DNA of 64,000 nt from Cytobacillus oceanisediminis 2691 (GCF_000294775.2 NZ_CP015506.1:4067501-4131500), one strand, 5' to 3'; counted from the first letter of the stretch, positions 17,991 through 28,444 are shown. Made by a program: numbers and translations. Notes: generated from the sequence alone by a model not told the origin.

Positions 17991-18263
17991 TCAATTACCT
18001 TTTGAGTGTCGATTCATTGTTTTGAACATAATAAGTGTTGACTCTTGGTCTATAATATAACCTTTTCCTTCTAAATGTTTCTTCTTTATATGGTCAAATG
18101 ACTCAAAATCTTCGTTACCTTTAAGTTCGTATGTAAAATGAAGCTTAGGGCACAAGCAAAATTCCTCTAAATTTCCATAGGGTTTGTTTGGTATTTCACG
18201 CGCGATTACTATATTTGGCTCGAAGAAAAAATAAACATAGGGCTTTTTTGTTCTTATTTTCAA
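17991..18263 (-). CDS. unknown 90-residue protein
   Basis: A soluble protein of no known family (VYFFFEPNIVIAREIPN near the start). TTG 18,263 is preceded by ACGAGGAGTGA. Function unknown. It sits in a run of small minus-strand genes of unknown role. Confidence 0.5.
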   Translation of the reverse strand: MKIRTKKPYVYFFFEPNIVIAREIPNKPYGNLEEFCLCPKLHFTYELKGNEDFESFDHIKKKHLEGKGYIIDQESTLIMFKTMNRHSKGN

Positions 18264-18305
18264 ACAATCACTCCTCGTGGCACTATTTAGGAATATACCT
18301 TTTAT

Positions 18306-18494
18306 TTATTCAACATCTTGCGACTTCTTTTGGTAAAAACCACTATCCTTTTTTACTTTGCTATTAATAATTTGTAATAACACGCCCACAACAAACGCAC
18401 AAATGGATACAGTAATAACATCTAATTTAAATCCTAATATCATTGGAGGAGAAATCATTAATAATCGTGATATATAATCAATGTATTTTAACAG
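18306..18494 (-). CDS. possible small membrane protein
   Basis: A frame of about 62 codons open to a TAA at 18,306. It has two hydrophobic stretches (LLMISPPMILGF and VSICAFVVGVLLQII) and a lysine-rich end, the layout of a holin-like protein. The start is uncertain; no ATG, GTG or TTG with a ribosome binding site is seen, so CTG 18,494 is only a guess. Confidence 0.33.
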   Translation of the reverse strand: MLKYIDYISRLLMISPPMILGFKLDVITVSICAFVVGVLLQIINSKVKKDSGFYQKKSQDVE

Positions 18495-18574
18495 ATTATC
18501 CCATCCTTTCTTAGTAGTAATGCAAATTGCGTTTATTCTTTAATTTTCAATATATTTACAGAGGCTAATAGGAG

Positions 18575-19180
18575 TTAATCTAGGTGCATTACAATTTCAA
18601 GACCTGTTGGCTGCTCTTTTAAGGTGTCCGTATATTCTTTAAATATTAAATCAATTTCCGATATATTATCAGGTAAAGGCGGTGAAACAATGAAGTTATA
18701 TGTAAAGTGACCTGTTGAACCTCCTGCTCTGTCCTGTCTACATTCGTATTGGTTCCCGATATACAATTCAAATGTATTATTATGATGTTTTAGCTGTGAA
18801 TCAAGCTGCAACTCCTCTGTGCCATCCCAATCGACATGAAGTTGGATTACACTAGCATTTTGATATTGTCTTATAACTGTAACAGAATATATGCGTTCAC
18901 CATGTTCAATTGATTTTAATACAGAAAGGTGCTTTCTATATCCAGTTGGCTCTATACGTGATTTAAATAAGCCCTCAAATCTCATAGTTTCGAACAAATG
19001 ATTTAAGTAGTCTTCATAAAGTTCATACTTTTTAGCCCAGCTTGTGATAACTTTACTCGATGGAAGACCAGGATTATTGTTAGAAAGAACTTTACGTTGT
19101 TTTAATAAAGCACAAATTTGTTCATCTATCGATAATAGTTGTTCATTATATGGGACAGTTGGACGGGTGTTATGGCGCAT
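18575..19180 (-). CDS. unknown 201-residue protein
   Basis: The N-terminal 35 residues (LLSIDEQICALLKQRK) resemble the first helix of chorismate-mutase-like proteins, while the remaining part is beta-rich. ATG 19,180 is preceded by GAGGAGG-type sequence. Proteins of this kind are common as hypotheticals in Bacillus. No function can be assigned. Confidence 0.65.
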   Translation of the reverse strand: MRHNTRPTVPYNEQLLSIDEQICALLKQRKVLSNNNPGLPSSKVITSWAKKYELYEDYLNHLFETMRFEGLFKSRIEPTGYRKHLSVLKSIEHGERIYSVTVIRQYQNASVIQLHVDWDGTEELQLDSQLKHHNNTFELYIGNQYECRQDRAGGSTGHFTYNFIVSPPLPDNISEIDLIFKEYTDTLKEQPTGLEIVMHLD

Positions 19181-19308
19181 ATAGGTCCTCCTCTATTTTA
19201 TAAACAAACCACACACTTACTTATTCTTCCAATCGCGTTAAAAATCCTTTTTTACCAAATAAAACTCCTATTAGAACAGCAGCCGAACTTTCTTATAAAT
19301 GATTGATA

Positions 19309-19343
19309 AGAAAAAAGAGCTGCCTTAACAACTCTTTTTAGAT
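19309..19343 (-). terminator. probable terminator of the MFS gene
   Basis: The stem CTAAAAAGAG / CTCTTTTTT lies 60 bp after the MFS stop codon on the minus strand and ends in a T run. Confidence 0.55.
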
Positions 19344-19400
19344 ACAAACACCTGATTGTTTAATTAGATGCAAATGGGCTTTATTCAATAGGAGCAAAGT

Positions 19401-20621
19401 TTAATCTTCTCTATTCAATAGGTATTTTGATGAGAAGCGTTGATTGACAGTAAACAGATATAATGCAGAACCTGCTAATAAAATCCCAGCAACTATAAAT
19501 GTAAATTGAACGCCAATGTAATCCGCAACTCCCCCAAATATTAGTGTAGAAAAGCCAAAAGCCAATGAAACCAGAGAATGTTGAGCACTGTATATCTTTG
19601 GCAGGTCTTCTATGAAAGCTACACTTTGTAAATATGTTTGTATGGTGATTCCTTTAATTTGGTTGATTAACCCGCTAAGGAAGACTATTATTAATGCTAT
19701 CCCAGCAAGTGAATTTAAACCAAAAATTAGCGTTACAAAGGAAACTCCTACAGAAGTTGCTAAAATAGTAAGTTTAATAGCTTTTTCGAATAATAACGAA
19801 AGCTTTGAACAAATTATTCCACCTAATATTAAGCCAAGAAAAAATGCAGTGTTTATATATCCCCACCATACTTCAGTAACATTTAATATCTCTGTTATAA
19901 ACACATAAAGAATGGCAGCTATCCATACTACATTTGCGATTGCTTCTATAAAAATTATAATATGGATACTCCTAAATATCGGATTTTTCCATATGATAAC
20001 CCAACCTTCTAATAGGATTTTCATTGTCTTTTGTTTTACATCAATAGCTTGAAATGAGGTTTTATCGACAATTAATTGCATCATAATTGTTGAAACTACA
20101 AATAAGGCAAAGGTTAACCAAATGACATTTTGCTTCCCCAATATTGCAACGAGGATTCCTCCCAATGCCCATCCACCTAATTGAATTGTCTCACTTATTA
20201 CCGAAACAAAACTATTTGCCTTCATCAATTCATGCGGTTCCACCAATCTAGGAAGCAACGCATCCGTTGCTGGCATTGCCCATCCATCGAAAAAGGCAAT
20301 AAAAAACATACAAATAATAATAAACCAAATACTAGAAGCTACCTGTGAACTAAGGCAATATGCTAAAAGGAACAATACTACTGTTTTACTAAATTGTGAC
20401 CATACCAGTACTGATTTTAATTTATACATATGCAGTATCAAAGGTGAAATAATACCACTTATAAATCTCCCTAACATATTTAAGAAAGGTAACAACGCCA
20501 AATATATCGACGACTCTGTAACTGAATATAAAATAGAAATCAAACTAACTATATAAAATACATCACCTAAATTTGCGAATGATTGACCTAGCCAAAGCAT
20601 ATGGAAAGATTTACTTTTCAT
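19401..20621 (-). CDS. MFS transporter
   Basis: A 406-residue membrane protein with about 12 hydrophobic segments and the layout of the DHA-like/YfiS group (start MLWLGQSFANLGDVFYIVSL). The loop DGWAMPATDALLPRLV near residue 125 is typical of this group of MFS proteins. Predicted function is export of drugs or metabolites across the cytoplasmic membrane. The substrate is unknown. It stands alone, with intergenic regions on both sides. Confidence 0.88.
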   Translation of the reverse strand: MKSKSFHMLWLGQSFANLGDVFYIVSLISILYSVTESSIYLALLPFLNMLGRFISGIISPLILHMYKLKSVLVWSQFSKTVVLFLLAYCLSSQVASSIWFIIICMFFIAFFDGWAMPATDALLPRLVEPHELMKANSFVSVISETIQLGGWALGGILVAILGKQNVIWLTFALFVVSTIMMQLIVDKTSFQAIDVKQKTMKILLEGWVIIWKNPIFRSIHIIIFIEAIANVVWIAAILYVFITEILNVTEVWWGYINTAFFLGLILGGIICSKLSLLFEKAIKLTILATSVGVSFVTLIFGLNSLAGIALIIVFLSGLINQIKGITIQTYLQSVAFIEDLPKIYSAQHSLVSLAFGFSTLIFGGVADYIGVQFTFIVAGILLAGSALYLFTVNQRFSSKYLLNRED

Positions 20622-20962
20622 TTTACCTACCCCTTATTATCATAAAATTTAAGATAAAAAGGGAATTTTACAAAGGAAATTACCTCCTCAGTTTTTTATG
20701 TTAGTTAAATAATTTTAAATGCATCAACTTAAAATAATGTTCATGTTACCAATACTTTTTACATTTGGGTAGGTTCATAAAAAGTTGTTAATCCTTCGTT
20801 TCTAAGTAATGTTTATGACGTGTTCTTATTACAATTTTATACCCTGCTAAAGCTTTTTGTGCTTTCTAAAAAATTTCTTTCAATTTTTCACCTTTGTACA
20901 TAAAATACTCAAATTAAAAAATGTGGAAGCAAAATAGGCATAACAGTATTAGAGCATTATCA
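20622..20962. other. intergenic region
   Basis: AT-rich; must hold the promoter of the MFS gene. Nothing else seen. Confidence 0.4.
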
Positions 20963-21409
20963 CTATCTATGGTGAACTGTCCCAAGTGGAGTAACTCTTC
21001 TGATAAATTCGTCATCTTTTTCCGACACTTTCTGTATAAAAAACTCCGTTCCCCAATGCCCTGAATGGAATACAGATGATTTGTCATTATATAAATTTAT
21101 AGTAAACCACTTAAATCGTCCGTCTATATCCACAATTTCATTCGTTAAATAATCTGTAAGAAGTGAAGTTACATACCCTTGTAATATCGTGAGATTTACT
21201 TCTTTACATCCGTAAAAATTTGGAAGGGATTTAATTTCTTCAATAGTGTCTGTTTCATCATTCCAACAATGAACCTCAACCATGTTTGTTTTTTCCAAAT
21301 AGTGATTTATAATGGGAACCCAATAATCGTAATCATCATTTAAAGGTTTCGGGAAGGCTGAGTTACCTTCACTGTAAGTAGGTATGTGAAACGCTAGGTT
21401 TTCCCCCAC
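20963..21409 (-). CDS. unknown 148-residue protein
   Basis: A soluble protein rich in aromatic residues (FKWFTINLY, HSGHWGTEFFI). The start is a GTG or nearby codon within GTTGTGGGGG. It looks like the small immunity-type hypotheticals often seen in Bacillus accessory regions, but I cannot name a family. Confidence 0.55.
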   Translation of the reverse strand: MGENLAFHIPTYSEGNSAFPKPLNDDYDYWVPIINHYLEKTNMVEVHCWNDETDTIEEIKSLPNFYGCKEVNLTILQGYVTSLLTDYLTNEIVDIDGRFKWFTINLYNDKSSVFHSGHWGTEFFIQKVSEKDDEFIRRVTPLGTVHHR

Positions 21410-21542
21410 AACTTTCTCCCCTTACTACTTTCTAATTGTTTTCTCTTTCACACCATGAAAAAAACCTAATTATAATTTATATGCAGAAAGGCTATATATT
21501 TAACGATTTTTTTACTCCTGTACTGTTCAACATAATAAGGAA

Positions 21543-22070
21543 CTATTTTCTTTTCTCATAAATATTTCTTACAAACTGTTCCTTATTATCGGTATACCCT
21601 TTAATACCACCATTATTTTGTTTCAGATATTCTATTTTCAAACTTTTATATTGTTCCCGCGCTGCCTCATTTGAAATTAAGTAATCCCTAAAAAAAATTA
21701 AATTCTTCCAAAGCTCATTATCATATTCAACTAAATGAATATAATGAGTTTTTTCTTCGAAAGTTTCATCCGTAAATTTTGCAAGTACGATTTCATTTGG
21801 ACGTTCTACTCGAAGTCTTAAGAAACCCAAATGGTTTAGTCCTTGAAATATTGCTCTATCAACGTTATTAATGTCATCAACACCAATAGCAATATCCAAT
21901 ATAGGTTTGGCGACCATACCTTTAATGGCTGTGCTACCTACATGTTCAATTTGTCTTTCCTGAATAGGAGTTGAGTTTAAAATACTCTGTTTCACATTCA
22001 CAAACTCTTTATGCCATTCAGCAGCGTATGGCACTAGTCTTACTTCATTTCGCTTTAGTCCTAACTTCAT
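21543..22070 (-). CDS. GrpB family protein (UPF0157)
   Basis: A 175-residue protein with the family signature: VRLVPYAAEWHKEF at the start, the HVGSTAIKGMVAKPILDI nucleotidyltransferase-like core at about residues 42-59, and YIHLVEYDN later. The family has the fold of minimal nucleotidyltransferases. Its reaction is not established. Complete length. Confidence 0.9.
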   Translation of the reverse strand: MKLGLKRNEVRLVPYAAEWHKEFVNVKQSILNSTPIQERQIEHVGSTAIKGMVAKPILDIAIGVDDINNVDRAIFQGLNHLGFLRLRVERPNEIVLAKFTDETFEEKTHYIHLVEYDNELWKNLIFFRDYLISNEAAREQYKSLKIEYLKQNNGGIKGYTDNKEQFVRNIYEKRK

Positions 22071-22352
22071 TAAATCACCCCATTTTCTGGATAATTTATT
22101 ACTTCTCTCCTTTTTCTCCTATTTCCTCCCTCACCTAGTCTACCTGTGACAGTACCATCAAATTAAGTTGCTATAAAAATACAACTTTTTAGAAAAAGAT
22201 AGTTAATGTCTTATGCGGAATAAAAAGGGACCATTGTTGAAAGATACTCGTGACTTCTTAGAGGTTAATTTATGACTACCAAGGCACTGAATAGGAATAG
22301 TTGAACTATACATGGGCAAAATGTCTATAAATATAATTTAAGGTGATGGAGA

Positions 22353-22859
22353 ATGAACAAAAAGTTTGCAGTATTAATGCTTATGTTAAGTATCTTATTT
22401 TGTGAAATAAATAAAGAAAGTGTTTCTGCAAAATCAAAAGTAGAAGAAAAACCTCCTAAAAGTGTTTGTGTAGAAGAATATGAAAAGCAGTGGAGAAAAT
22501 TTGATAATGAAGTGCTTACAGATATTGTGAAGAGCTATAACTTAGATTTATCAGGATATAAAGAATTTAGACAGGATGATTTAAATTTAAAAGTTGGGGA
22601 TAACCTTAATGACCATTCTGACAAAATCTCATTACAACATTTATTTGTTGGGTTTAGTATTGGTTCAATGAGGTTGTTCCTAGAAAATGGTTTAGAAGGT
22701 ACAAAGGGATATTTTCTTTATAAAAGAAATGATGGAAACAATGTACTAAAGGAATTGCATAAAATTGGAGAAGTTTGGGTTGTTATGTCAGTAGACGAAA
22801 GAAATGCGGTTCAACTTCACATGAAGCCTTTTAATTGGAGTAGATGTTCTGAGAATTGA
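22353..22859 (+). CDS. secreted protein of unknown function
   Basis: A 168-residue protein with a signal peptide of about 26 residues (KKFAVLMLMLSILF) and no lipobox. The mature part carries two cysteines (SVCVEEY near 37 and WSRCSEN at the end) that may form a disulfide. ATG 22,353 is preceded by GGTGATGGAG. A hairpin at 22,911 ends the unit. Function unknown. Confidence 0.7.
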   Translation: MNKKFAVLMLMLSILFCEINKESVSAKSKVEEKPPKSVCVEEYEKQWRKFDNEVLTDIVKSYNLDLSGYKEFRQDDLNLKVGDNLNDHSDKISLQHLFVGFSIGSMRLFLENGLEGTKGYFLYKRNDGNNVLKELHKIGEVWVVMSVDERNAVQLHMKPFNWSRCSEN

Positions 22860-22910
22860 TAAGTGTTCCCTAACTTTACGGTTTTCAACTAAACTTGTTT
22901 GTGTTTATCT

Positions 22911-22935
22911 GGGCTTGCTACGTCAGCCCTTTTAA
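22911..22935 (+). terminator. terminator of the secreted protein gene
   Basis: The stem GGGCT / AGCCC with a T run follows about 50 bp after the stop. Confidence 0.55.
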
Positions 22936-23119
22936 AATTCCACCAGGGAGCAGTTTTGTTCAATATGAATAGATAAAATTCCTGTTGAGTATGATACTCC
23001 TAAAGTTATTTAAGGGAACATCACATAAGAATTTCACCCTTTTTTGTTGTATCCGGCATATTAATGGCCTGGACAATTGACATACTTTTAATGTATTTAT
23101 TAGGCTAGTCGGTACATTA

Positions 23120-23737
23120 TTATTCAACCCCTTGTTTCTGAAATGGGGGTTTACCTTCCTTACAGTAATTTGAAAGATGAGAAATTTGGTTATAATTTTT
23201 AATTAACCACCCTTCTTCTGCATATTCAATATTGCTAAAGCACCCATTTACTAACTTTGTTTTACCAGAGCCTATTTTACCATTTGAAAAGTGCCCTAAA
23301 ACTGTGTTAATTACAGCTCCATGAGCTACTAATAAGACCTTTTGTCCACTATATAATTGATGAATTTTATTAATTCCATCAATTACTCGGCTGTTTAGAG
23401 TATACCTATCTTCCTGATTAGGGTAATTTCTATTTGGGAATGCGGCTAACCTCTCTTTTTCTGTCATTCCTTCTGCTAACCCATAATTTCTCTCTGTAAA
23501 TTCTTTCATTTCTATTAAAGGGACGTTTAACTCAGAATTTATTATTGTTGCTGTTTGCTTTGCCCTTTTTAATGGACTCGCTATAATTATGTCCCATCTA
23601 AAGGTTTTAAGAACTTCTCGACATTCCTCAGCTTGTAATAATCCAATATTATTGAGTGGGATGTCAGCACTTCCTTGAAGCTTGCCTAGTGAATTCCAAT
23701 CTGTTTCTCCGTGCCTTATCAAACATATTGTAGTCAC
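23120..23737 (-). CDS. histidine phosphatase family protein
   Basis: A 205-residue protein of the phosphoglycerate mutase-like superfamily. The catalytic motif LIRHGETDWN lies near residues 6-15 and the second histidine is in LLVAHGAVIN near 145. GTG 23,737 is preferred over the upstream GTG because GGGGGGA lies 6 bp before it. Related Bacillus proteins are cofactor-independent phosphatases of broad specificity, such as PhoE. The substrate is not determinable. Confidence 0.88.
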   Translation of the reverse strand: MTTICLIRHGETDWNSLGKLQGSADIPLNNIGLLQAEECREVLKTFRWDIIIASPLKRAKQTATIINSELNVPLIEMKEFTERNYGLAEGMTEKERLAAFPNRNYPNQEDRYTLNSRVIDGINKIHQLYSGQKVLLVAHGAVINTVLGHFSNGKIGSGKTKLVNGCFSNIEYAEEGWLIKNYNQISHLSNYCKEGKPPFQKQGVE

Positions 23738-23838
23738 ATAAATTCCCCCCACATATTCAAAGCTTTTTAATGAGTTTGAGTGCCTAAAGCAACTGGTATA
23801 AAATTTACTGTTTCCGCTTCCTTCCCACCCTTGTAGGT

Positions 23839-24375
23839 TTAAAATTGCGTAGCAAATATCACTTCTTCATTGGTATACATTTCTCGTAGCATACGTCTCC
23901 CATGAAAAAGTTTATTTTTAACAAAAGCTATATCTTTGCATAAAAGGCTGCTGATTTCCTTATAAGAATAATTTCTAAAATAATGTAATATAATTGTGGT
24001 TCTGTAATAAAAAGGGAGAGTGGCTATGTGTTTAAGAAGTGTATCTTTTTCTAAAGCTTTCATAACTTTATACTCCGCAGAAATTTTATCTGTTATTAAA
24101 AATTCCTCCAAGTTTTCTATTAAAAGTGTTGATTTATATGTACTACTTCGTAAGTAATCAATGCATTGATTACAAGTAATTTTATATAGCCAACTCTTTA
24201 AATTTGATATTTGTACAAAGGTGGTCCATTTTAAGAAAATCTTTAAATAGACTTCCTGCATTATATCATCTACCAAAATCCAGTCCCTTACAAATTTATA
24301 TGCGAAATAACGTAGTTCAGTATTATACGTCTTAATTAATTTTTCAATTTCTTTTTCCAACATTTCTATCACCAT
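23839..24375 (-). CDS. ECF-type RNA polymerase sigma factor
   Basis: A 178-residue sigma-70 family protein with region 2 at about 10-75 (LVDDIMQEVYLKIF, WLYKITCNQCIDYLR) and region 4 at about 110-165 (LPFYYRTTIILHYFRNYSYKEISSLL). It directs RNA polymerase to a small regulon. No anti-sigma gene is seen on either side, unusual for this group; control may be transcriptional or the partner may have been lost. The start may be ATG 24,375 or, twelve bases later, 24,363. Confidence 0.85.
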   Translation of the reverse strand: MVIEMLEKEIEKLIKTYNTELRYFAYKFVRDWILVDDIMQEVYLKIFLKWTTFVQISNLKSWLYKITCNQCIDYLRSSTYKSTLLIENLEEFLITDKISAEYKVMKALEKDTLLKHIATLPFYYRTTIILHYFRNYSYKEISSLLCKDIAFVKNKLFHGRRMLREMYTNEEVIFATQF

Positions 24376-24713
24376 ATTAATCCATGAGTTTAAGTTTATT
24401 CTAACACAACAAATGGAAATAAAAGGGTGTTGTTGGCTAAAAAAATAAAAAACACCAAATAGACTTTCTCCTTGATTATTTCATAGTGGTTAAAGTCCCA
24501 TTCTTTAATGGCAAAAATTCTTTTTTGCCTTCAATAAAGCAAAGTTACCGAACTTCTAGAATTTCTCCCAATTTCGAGACAAATGATTTCGAAAAGAGTA
24601 GTATTTTCTCAAGGAGATGTACATCTGAACAGAATGTTAACTCATTGAGACATGTATGTCTTTTTTTTCCTCCACATTATTACCTATTATTTATCGAACT
24701 GTGACCGCTTCCC
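24376..24713. other. intergenic region
   Basis: No gene supported. One plus-strand frame of 72 codons has no ribosome binding site and low-complexity content. Confidence 0.4.
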
Positions 24714-24916
24714 TTATGTATCACATTGGTTTAACCTTTCTTTTAATATTTTCCGAACATCATCGTCAGTCGTAGTATTCAATTCAATTTGAATATAAAC
24801 TTCGCCTCAAATAAATCAACAACTCATTACCTCTCCAACATGTAGCGGATTTTTTTGTTCACTATCAAAATACAATTGCAAGTAATCCTCTATTGACTCA
24901 AGTATATTTGTCTCAT
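24714..24916 (-). pseudogene. frameshifted remnant of a small Bacillus gene
   Basis: AGGAGAG and ATG at 24,916 start a frame that ends after eight codons. The neighbouring frame then reads ETNILESIEDYLQLYF and LHVGEVMSC before a stop, and the last part (EVYIQIELNTTTDDD) is again in another phase, ending at TAA 24,714. The pieces together look like the start of one of the DUF3231-like helical proteins of Bacillus. Several indels are needed, so it is clearly dead. The family name is tentative. Confidence 0.4.
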
Positions 24917-25117
24917 TATCTCTCCTTTCAACTTATTAACGTTTATTTACAAAAAACTTTCACTACCTCATTTTCGGGAACCATTGATTGATTTTTATTT
25001 CTAATACTTACAATCAATTGATTTAAATTGTAAAATATATCATGTTGCTTTCTTTTCTAGGTCGAATGAATCAGAAATCTTTATTCTATAGATAGTTTAT
25101 TTTTATGGAGGTATAAA

Positions 25118-27445
25118 TTGTTAGTTCAAGCAGCTGAAAACTTCTCTCTGGTAGTATTTTTTTTATTTGTCATTCTTTTCTTATTTAAAAAGCCACATCA
25201 GCAATTAAGAATATATGACAAATTATCAATAGGGTTTATACAAGGTATATTTGGAATGTTTTCAATGTTTATTGCTATTGAAATTAGTAAAAATACAATA
25301 CTAGATTTTAGGCAATTAGCACTGATTCTGTCTGCATTCTTTGGTGGCTTTCCCGCTGCTATTTTGACCAGCTTCTTTTTAGGAATACATCGTTTATTTT
25401 TTGTTAATGGATTTAATGAAATTTCACTTATTGGCACAATCTCTATTCTCGTTCAAGGCATTGGTTTAGGGTTAATCTCAACATATGTGTACCGTGTTTT
25501 TTATAAATGGCTACTTTTAATTGGTTATTCCTTAGTCATTAGCAACCTTACATTTTTAATTGTGCTGGAGGATAACGTCTCACATATTCTCATTTATTTC
25601 TCATCCTTTATATTGTTTGGAGGAGTTATTTCAGCATTCGTACACGATTTATTTAAAGCAATAAATACAAAGTTGCAAGCGAACAATACCACTACAAGAC
25701 TAACCTCAATTTTTGAAACAACAGAAATTGAGATAGCCTATCGAAAAGTACTCGAAGAAATCATGCAATTCTATAATTGTGAATTCGGTAGCATTATGTT
25801 TGCACATGGCTCACTTTATAAAATTTATTGCACACTTGAACTAGGTAACTACAATATTGCAAACTATATTTTAAAAGAAGGGGAAATTGAATCAACGAAA
25901 GTTTTTGATACCAGTTCACCACTTGTGTTTTCAAATTGGAATTATGAGCGACCTAACGGAAAACTAGAAAAGAGATTAGTTAATGATGGAATACTTTCTT
26001 CTATGCATTTTCCTATCATTTAAAAAACAAAGGTAATAGCTTGTATAAATCTTGGTTCTTTAACTCCATATCACTTCACAAAGAAGCAATTAGAATATAC
26101 ATGTAATTTGAACGCGATTATTAGTTTTGGCTTCACTCTTTTAGATTCCGAAAGTAGATTTAAAACTATAACCCAATCTACCCAGGATGCTATAATCCTT
26201 GCGGACCAGCATATGCGTATAATCTCTTGGAATAAAGGCGCCAAGACCATCTTCGGATATACTAAAGAAGAAGCAATAGGACAAGATGTTAACTTTATCG
26301 TTCCAGACCATTTTAAAGAAGCTCACAACAGAGGAGTTAAAAGGTTTCTGCAAGGCGAGGAATCAAAGGTTATTGGAAATACATTGGAATTAAAAGGAGT
26401 AAATAGGAATGGGACAGAGTTTCCCATTGAATTGACACTAAATAAATGGAAAACTGGCGGGGTTTATTTTTTCAGCAGCATCATTAGAGATATTACTAGT
26501 AGGAAAAATGCCCAAGCTTCTTTATTAGAGAGTGAAGAGAGATACCGCAAGCTTATTGAACTTTCGCCTGATAGTATTTGTGTATATCAAGGAGGGAAGT
26601 TAATTTTTGCTAACGATGAAGCTGCAACTCAAATCGGGGTCCAAACTAAAGACTTAATTGGAACTGATAGCTTTCAGTTTTTAGCTCCAGAACATCATGA
26701 AAGAATAAAAGAACTCATTCGAAAACTTAATAATGAAAAAGACTCGTTTTCAAATGAAGAAATCGCCATATTGAGGGTGGATGGAAAGAAACATTATTAT
26801 GATGTATCTGCTAGTCTTGTACATTTTAATAGCAAACCAGCTATCATGACCACATTTAGAGATATTTCTGAACGTAAAGCAGCAAAACAGCAGTTGCAAG
26901 AAGCAAACCAGCTCTTAAAAAAATTATCAAATCTAGATGGTTTAACAAGCATTCCAAATAGACGTTTCTTTGATGAAAAGTTGGACAACCTTTGGAAAGA
27001 GTCAATTGAATCACATCAACCTCTTTCTCTTATATTTTGTGACATTGACTTTTTTAAGGAATACAATGATACATATGGACACCTCGAAGGTGATGAATGC
27101 TTAAAGATAGTTGCAAAAACTCTTTTAGAGGCAATTAATGATACTGATTACAATGTTGCACGTTATGGTGGAGAAGAATTCGTCCTCTTACTTTGCAATT
27201 CAAACACGCAAAAAGCAAAAGAAGTTGCACTAGATGTAATGAACAAGATACATTCCATGCAAATTCCTCATTCCAGCTCGAAAATTAAAGATATCGTTAC
27301 GTTGAGTATGGGAATAGCTACAATGAGACCAAAAAAGAATATTTCTCAATCCGAGTTGATTGACAGAGCAGATAAAGCGTTATATATAGCTAAAACGGGT
27401 GGAAGAGACCGATATTCTACATTTAACAGCAATGCAAATCGTTAA
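25118..27445 (+). pseudogene. 5TM-GAF-PAS-PAS-GGDEF diguanylate cyclase, split by one in-frame TAA
   Basis: A single frame of 776 codons runs from TTG 25,118 (behind GGAGG) to 27,445 and is interrupted only by TAA at 26,021-26,023. Residues 1-170 hold six hydrophobic segments of the LytS/YhcK-like 5TM sensor. A GAF-like domain follows (about 195-330), and the stop falls inside it. Two PAS domains (about 345-460, 475-590) precede a GGDEF domain (610-770) with an intact ARYGGEEF active site and no RxxD inhibitory site. The second half alone would be a soluble PAS-GGDEF protein of 445 residues if translation restarts at TTG 26,108. Known role of the family is cyclic di-GMP synthesis. Confidence 0.82.
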
Positions 27446-27497
27446 ATTAAAAAATAAAATACGTTTGTTTTTTTATTGATAATTTAAAAATTATTGG

Positions 27498-27520
27498 ACC
27501 GCTTTATGGCGGTTTTTTTG
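27498..27520 (+). terminator. terminator of the GGDEF gene
   Basis: The stem ACCGC / GCGGT is followed by seven T, 50 bp after the stop. Confidence 0.75.
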
Positions 27521-27577
27521 TTTTTATAAAATGTTAATTAGGTAAAATAGATTATCTCTAACGGCATTAATAAGATT

Positions 27578-28444
27578 TCAATTCTTTCTCCAAACTTCCT
27601 TATAATCATTCACATACTCTTCAACTGTGATGGGATGTCTTCCTAAGATTTGTGATAAGTCACTTTTAACACTCTTTGCCATACCGAGCTTGGTAAAAAA
27701 ATGTAGGCTCCCCACCAAATTTACATATTTAGCTTCATACCCCTTTTTCATCATGTATTTTTTAAATTCATTAAGACTAGGGTTTGAATATATAATTTTA
27801 CGTTCAAGAAAAAGAGTCATTATTTCAGCAACTTCAAAAAAATCCAGTGCTTTATTACCCGTAAGCACATATTTTTGGTTAAGATGATAATCTGGATTCA
27901 GCAAGGTAATCGCTGCGACTTCACCAATATCACGCAAATCGACAAAACTTGTTTTACCCTTTCCGCAAGGGACATAGATGCGGTCATTCTTTACCAATTC
28001 ATCGAGCAAGAACATATTCAAATTCTGCGTAAAATACCCTGCTCGTAAGAAAGTAAAAGAGATACCAGCCTGAACAATCGCTTTTTCATTTTTATGATGT
28101 GGTACAAAGGGTAAAAACTGTACATCTTTTACTGACAAATAAGTTATATGGCGAACACCTTTTTCCTTTGCTCTACGGATAAAGGCATGAAAATCATCAA
28201 AAGGTGTTTCTGGTGGATAGTTGAGAAAAATGCATTCAATATCTTCAAGCGCTTTATCAAATGTTTCTCTATTTGAGAAATCTAAGGAAACAAAATCATA
28301 TTCATTAAAAAAAAGCTTTTTTGCCTTCTCGATGTTTCGAACGGCACAAACCATCGACACATTCCGTTTTTTTAATGCAGCCGCCACCTCCCGACCAACA
28401 TTCCCTGTAATCCCTGTAATTAAAATCCTACCCACCTCTTGCAC
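27578..28444 (-). CDS. NmrA-like NAD(P)-binding SDR protein
   Basis: A 288-residue Rossmann-fold protein. The dinucleotide-binding motif GITGNVGREV lies near residue 11, and CAVRN follows the second strand. The segment ITYLSVKD and the lack of the classical YxxxK pair place it with the atypical SDR/NmrA group. Such proteins act as redox sensors or quinone or flavin reductases. The start is GTG in the context AAGGAAGGTG. No operon partner is seen. Confidence 0.88.
   Translation of the reverse strand: MQEVGRILITGITGNVGREVAAALKKRNVSMVCAVRNIEKAKKLFFNEYDFVSLDFSNRETFDKALEDIECIFLNYPPETPFDDFHAFIRRAKEKGVRHITYLSVKDVQFLPFVPHHKNEKAIVQAGISFTFLRAGYFTQNLNMFLLDELVKNDRIYVPCGKGKTSFVDLRDIGEVAAITLLNPDYHLNQKYVLTGNKALDFFEVAEIMTLFLERKIIYSNPSLNEFKKYMMKKGYEAKYVNLVGSLHFFTKLGMAKSVKSDLSQILGRHPITVEEYVNDYKEVWRKN

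Noticed and set aside
24486-24704. Plus-strand frame of 72 codons
   Set aside because: No start signal and no coding character.
26108-27445. A separate PAS-GGDEF gene
   Set aside because: It is in the same frame as the upstream 5TM-GAF half, with only one stop codon between them; annotated as one broken gene.
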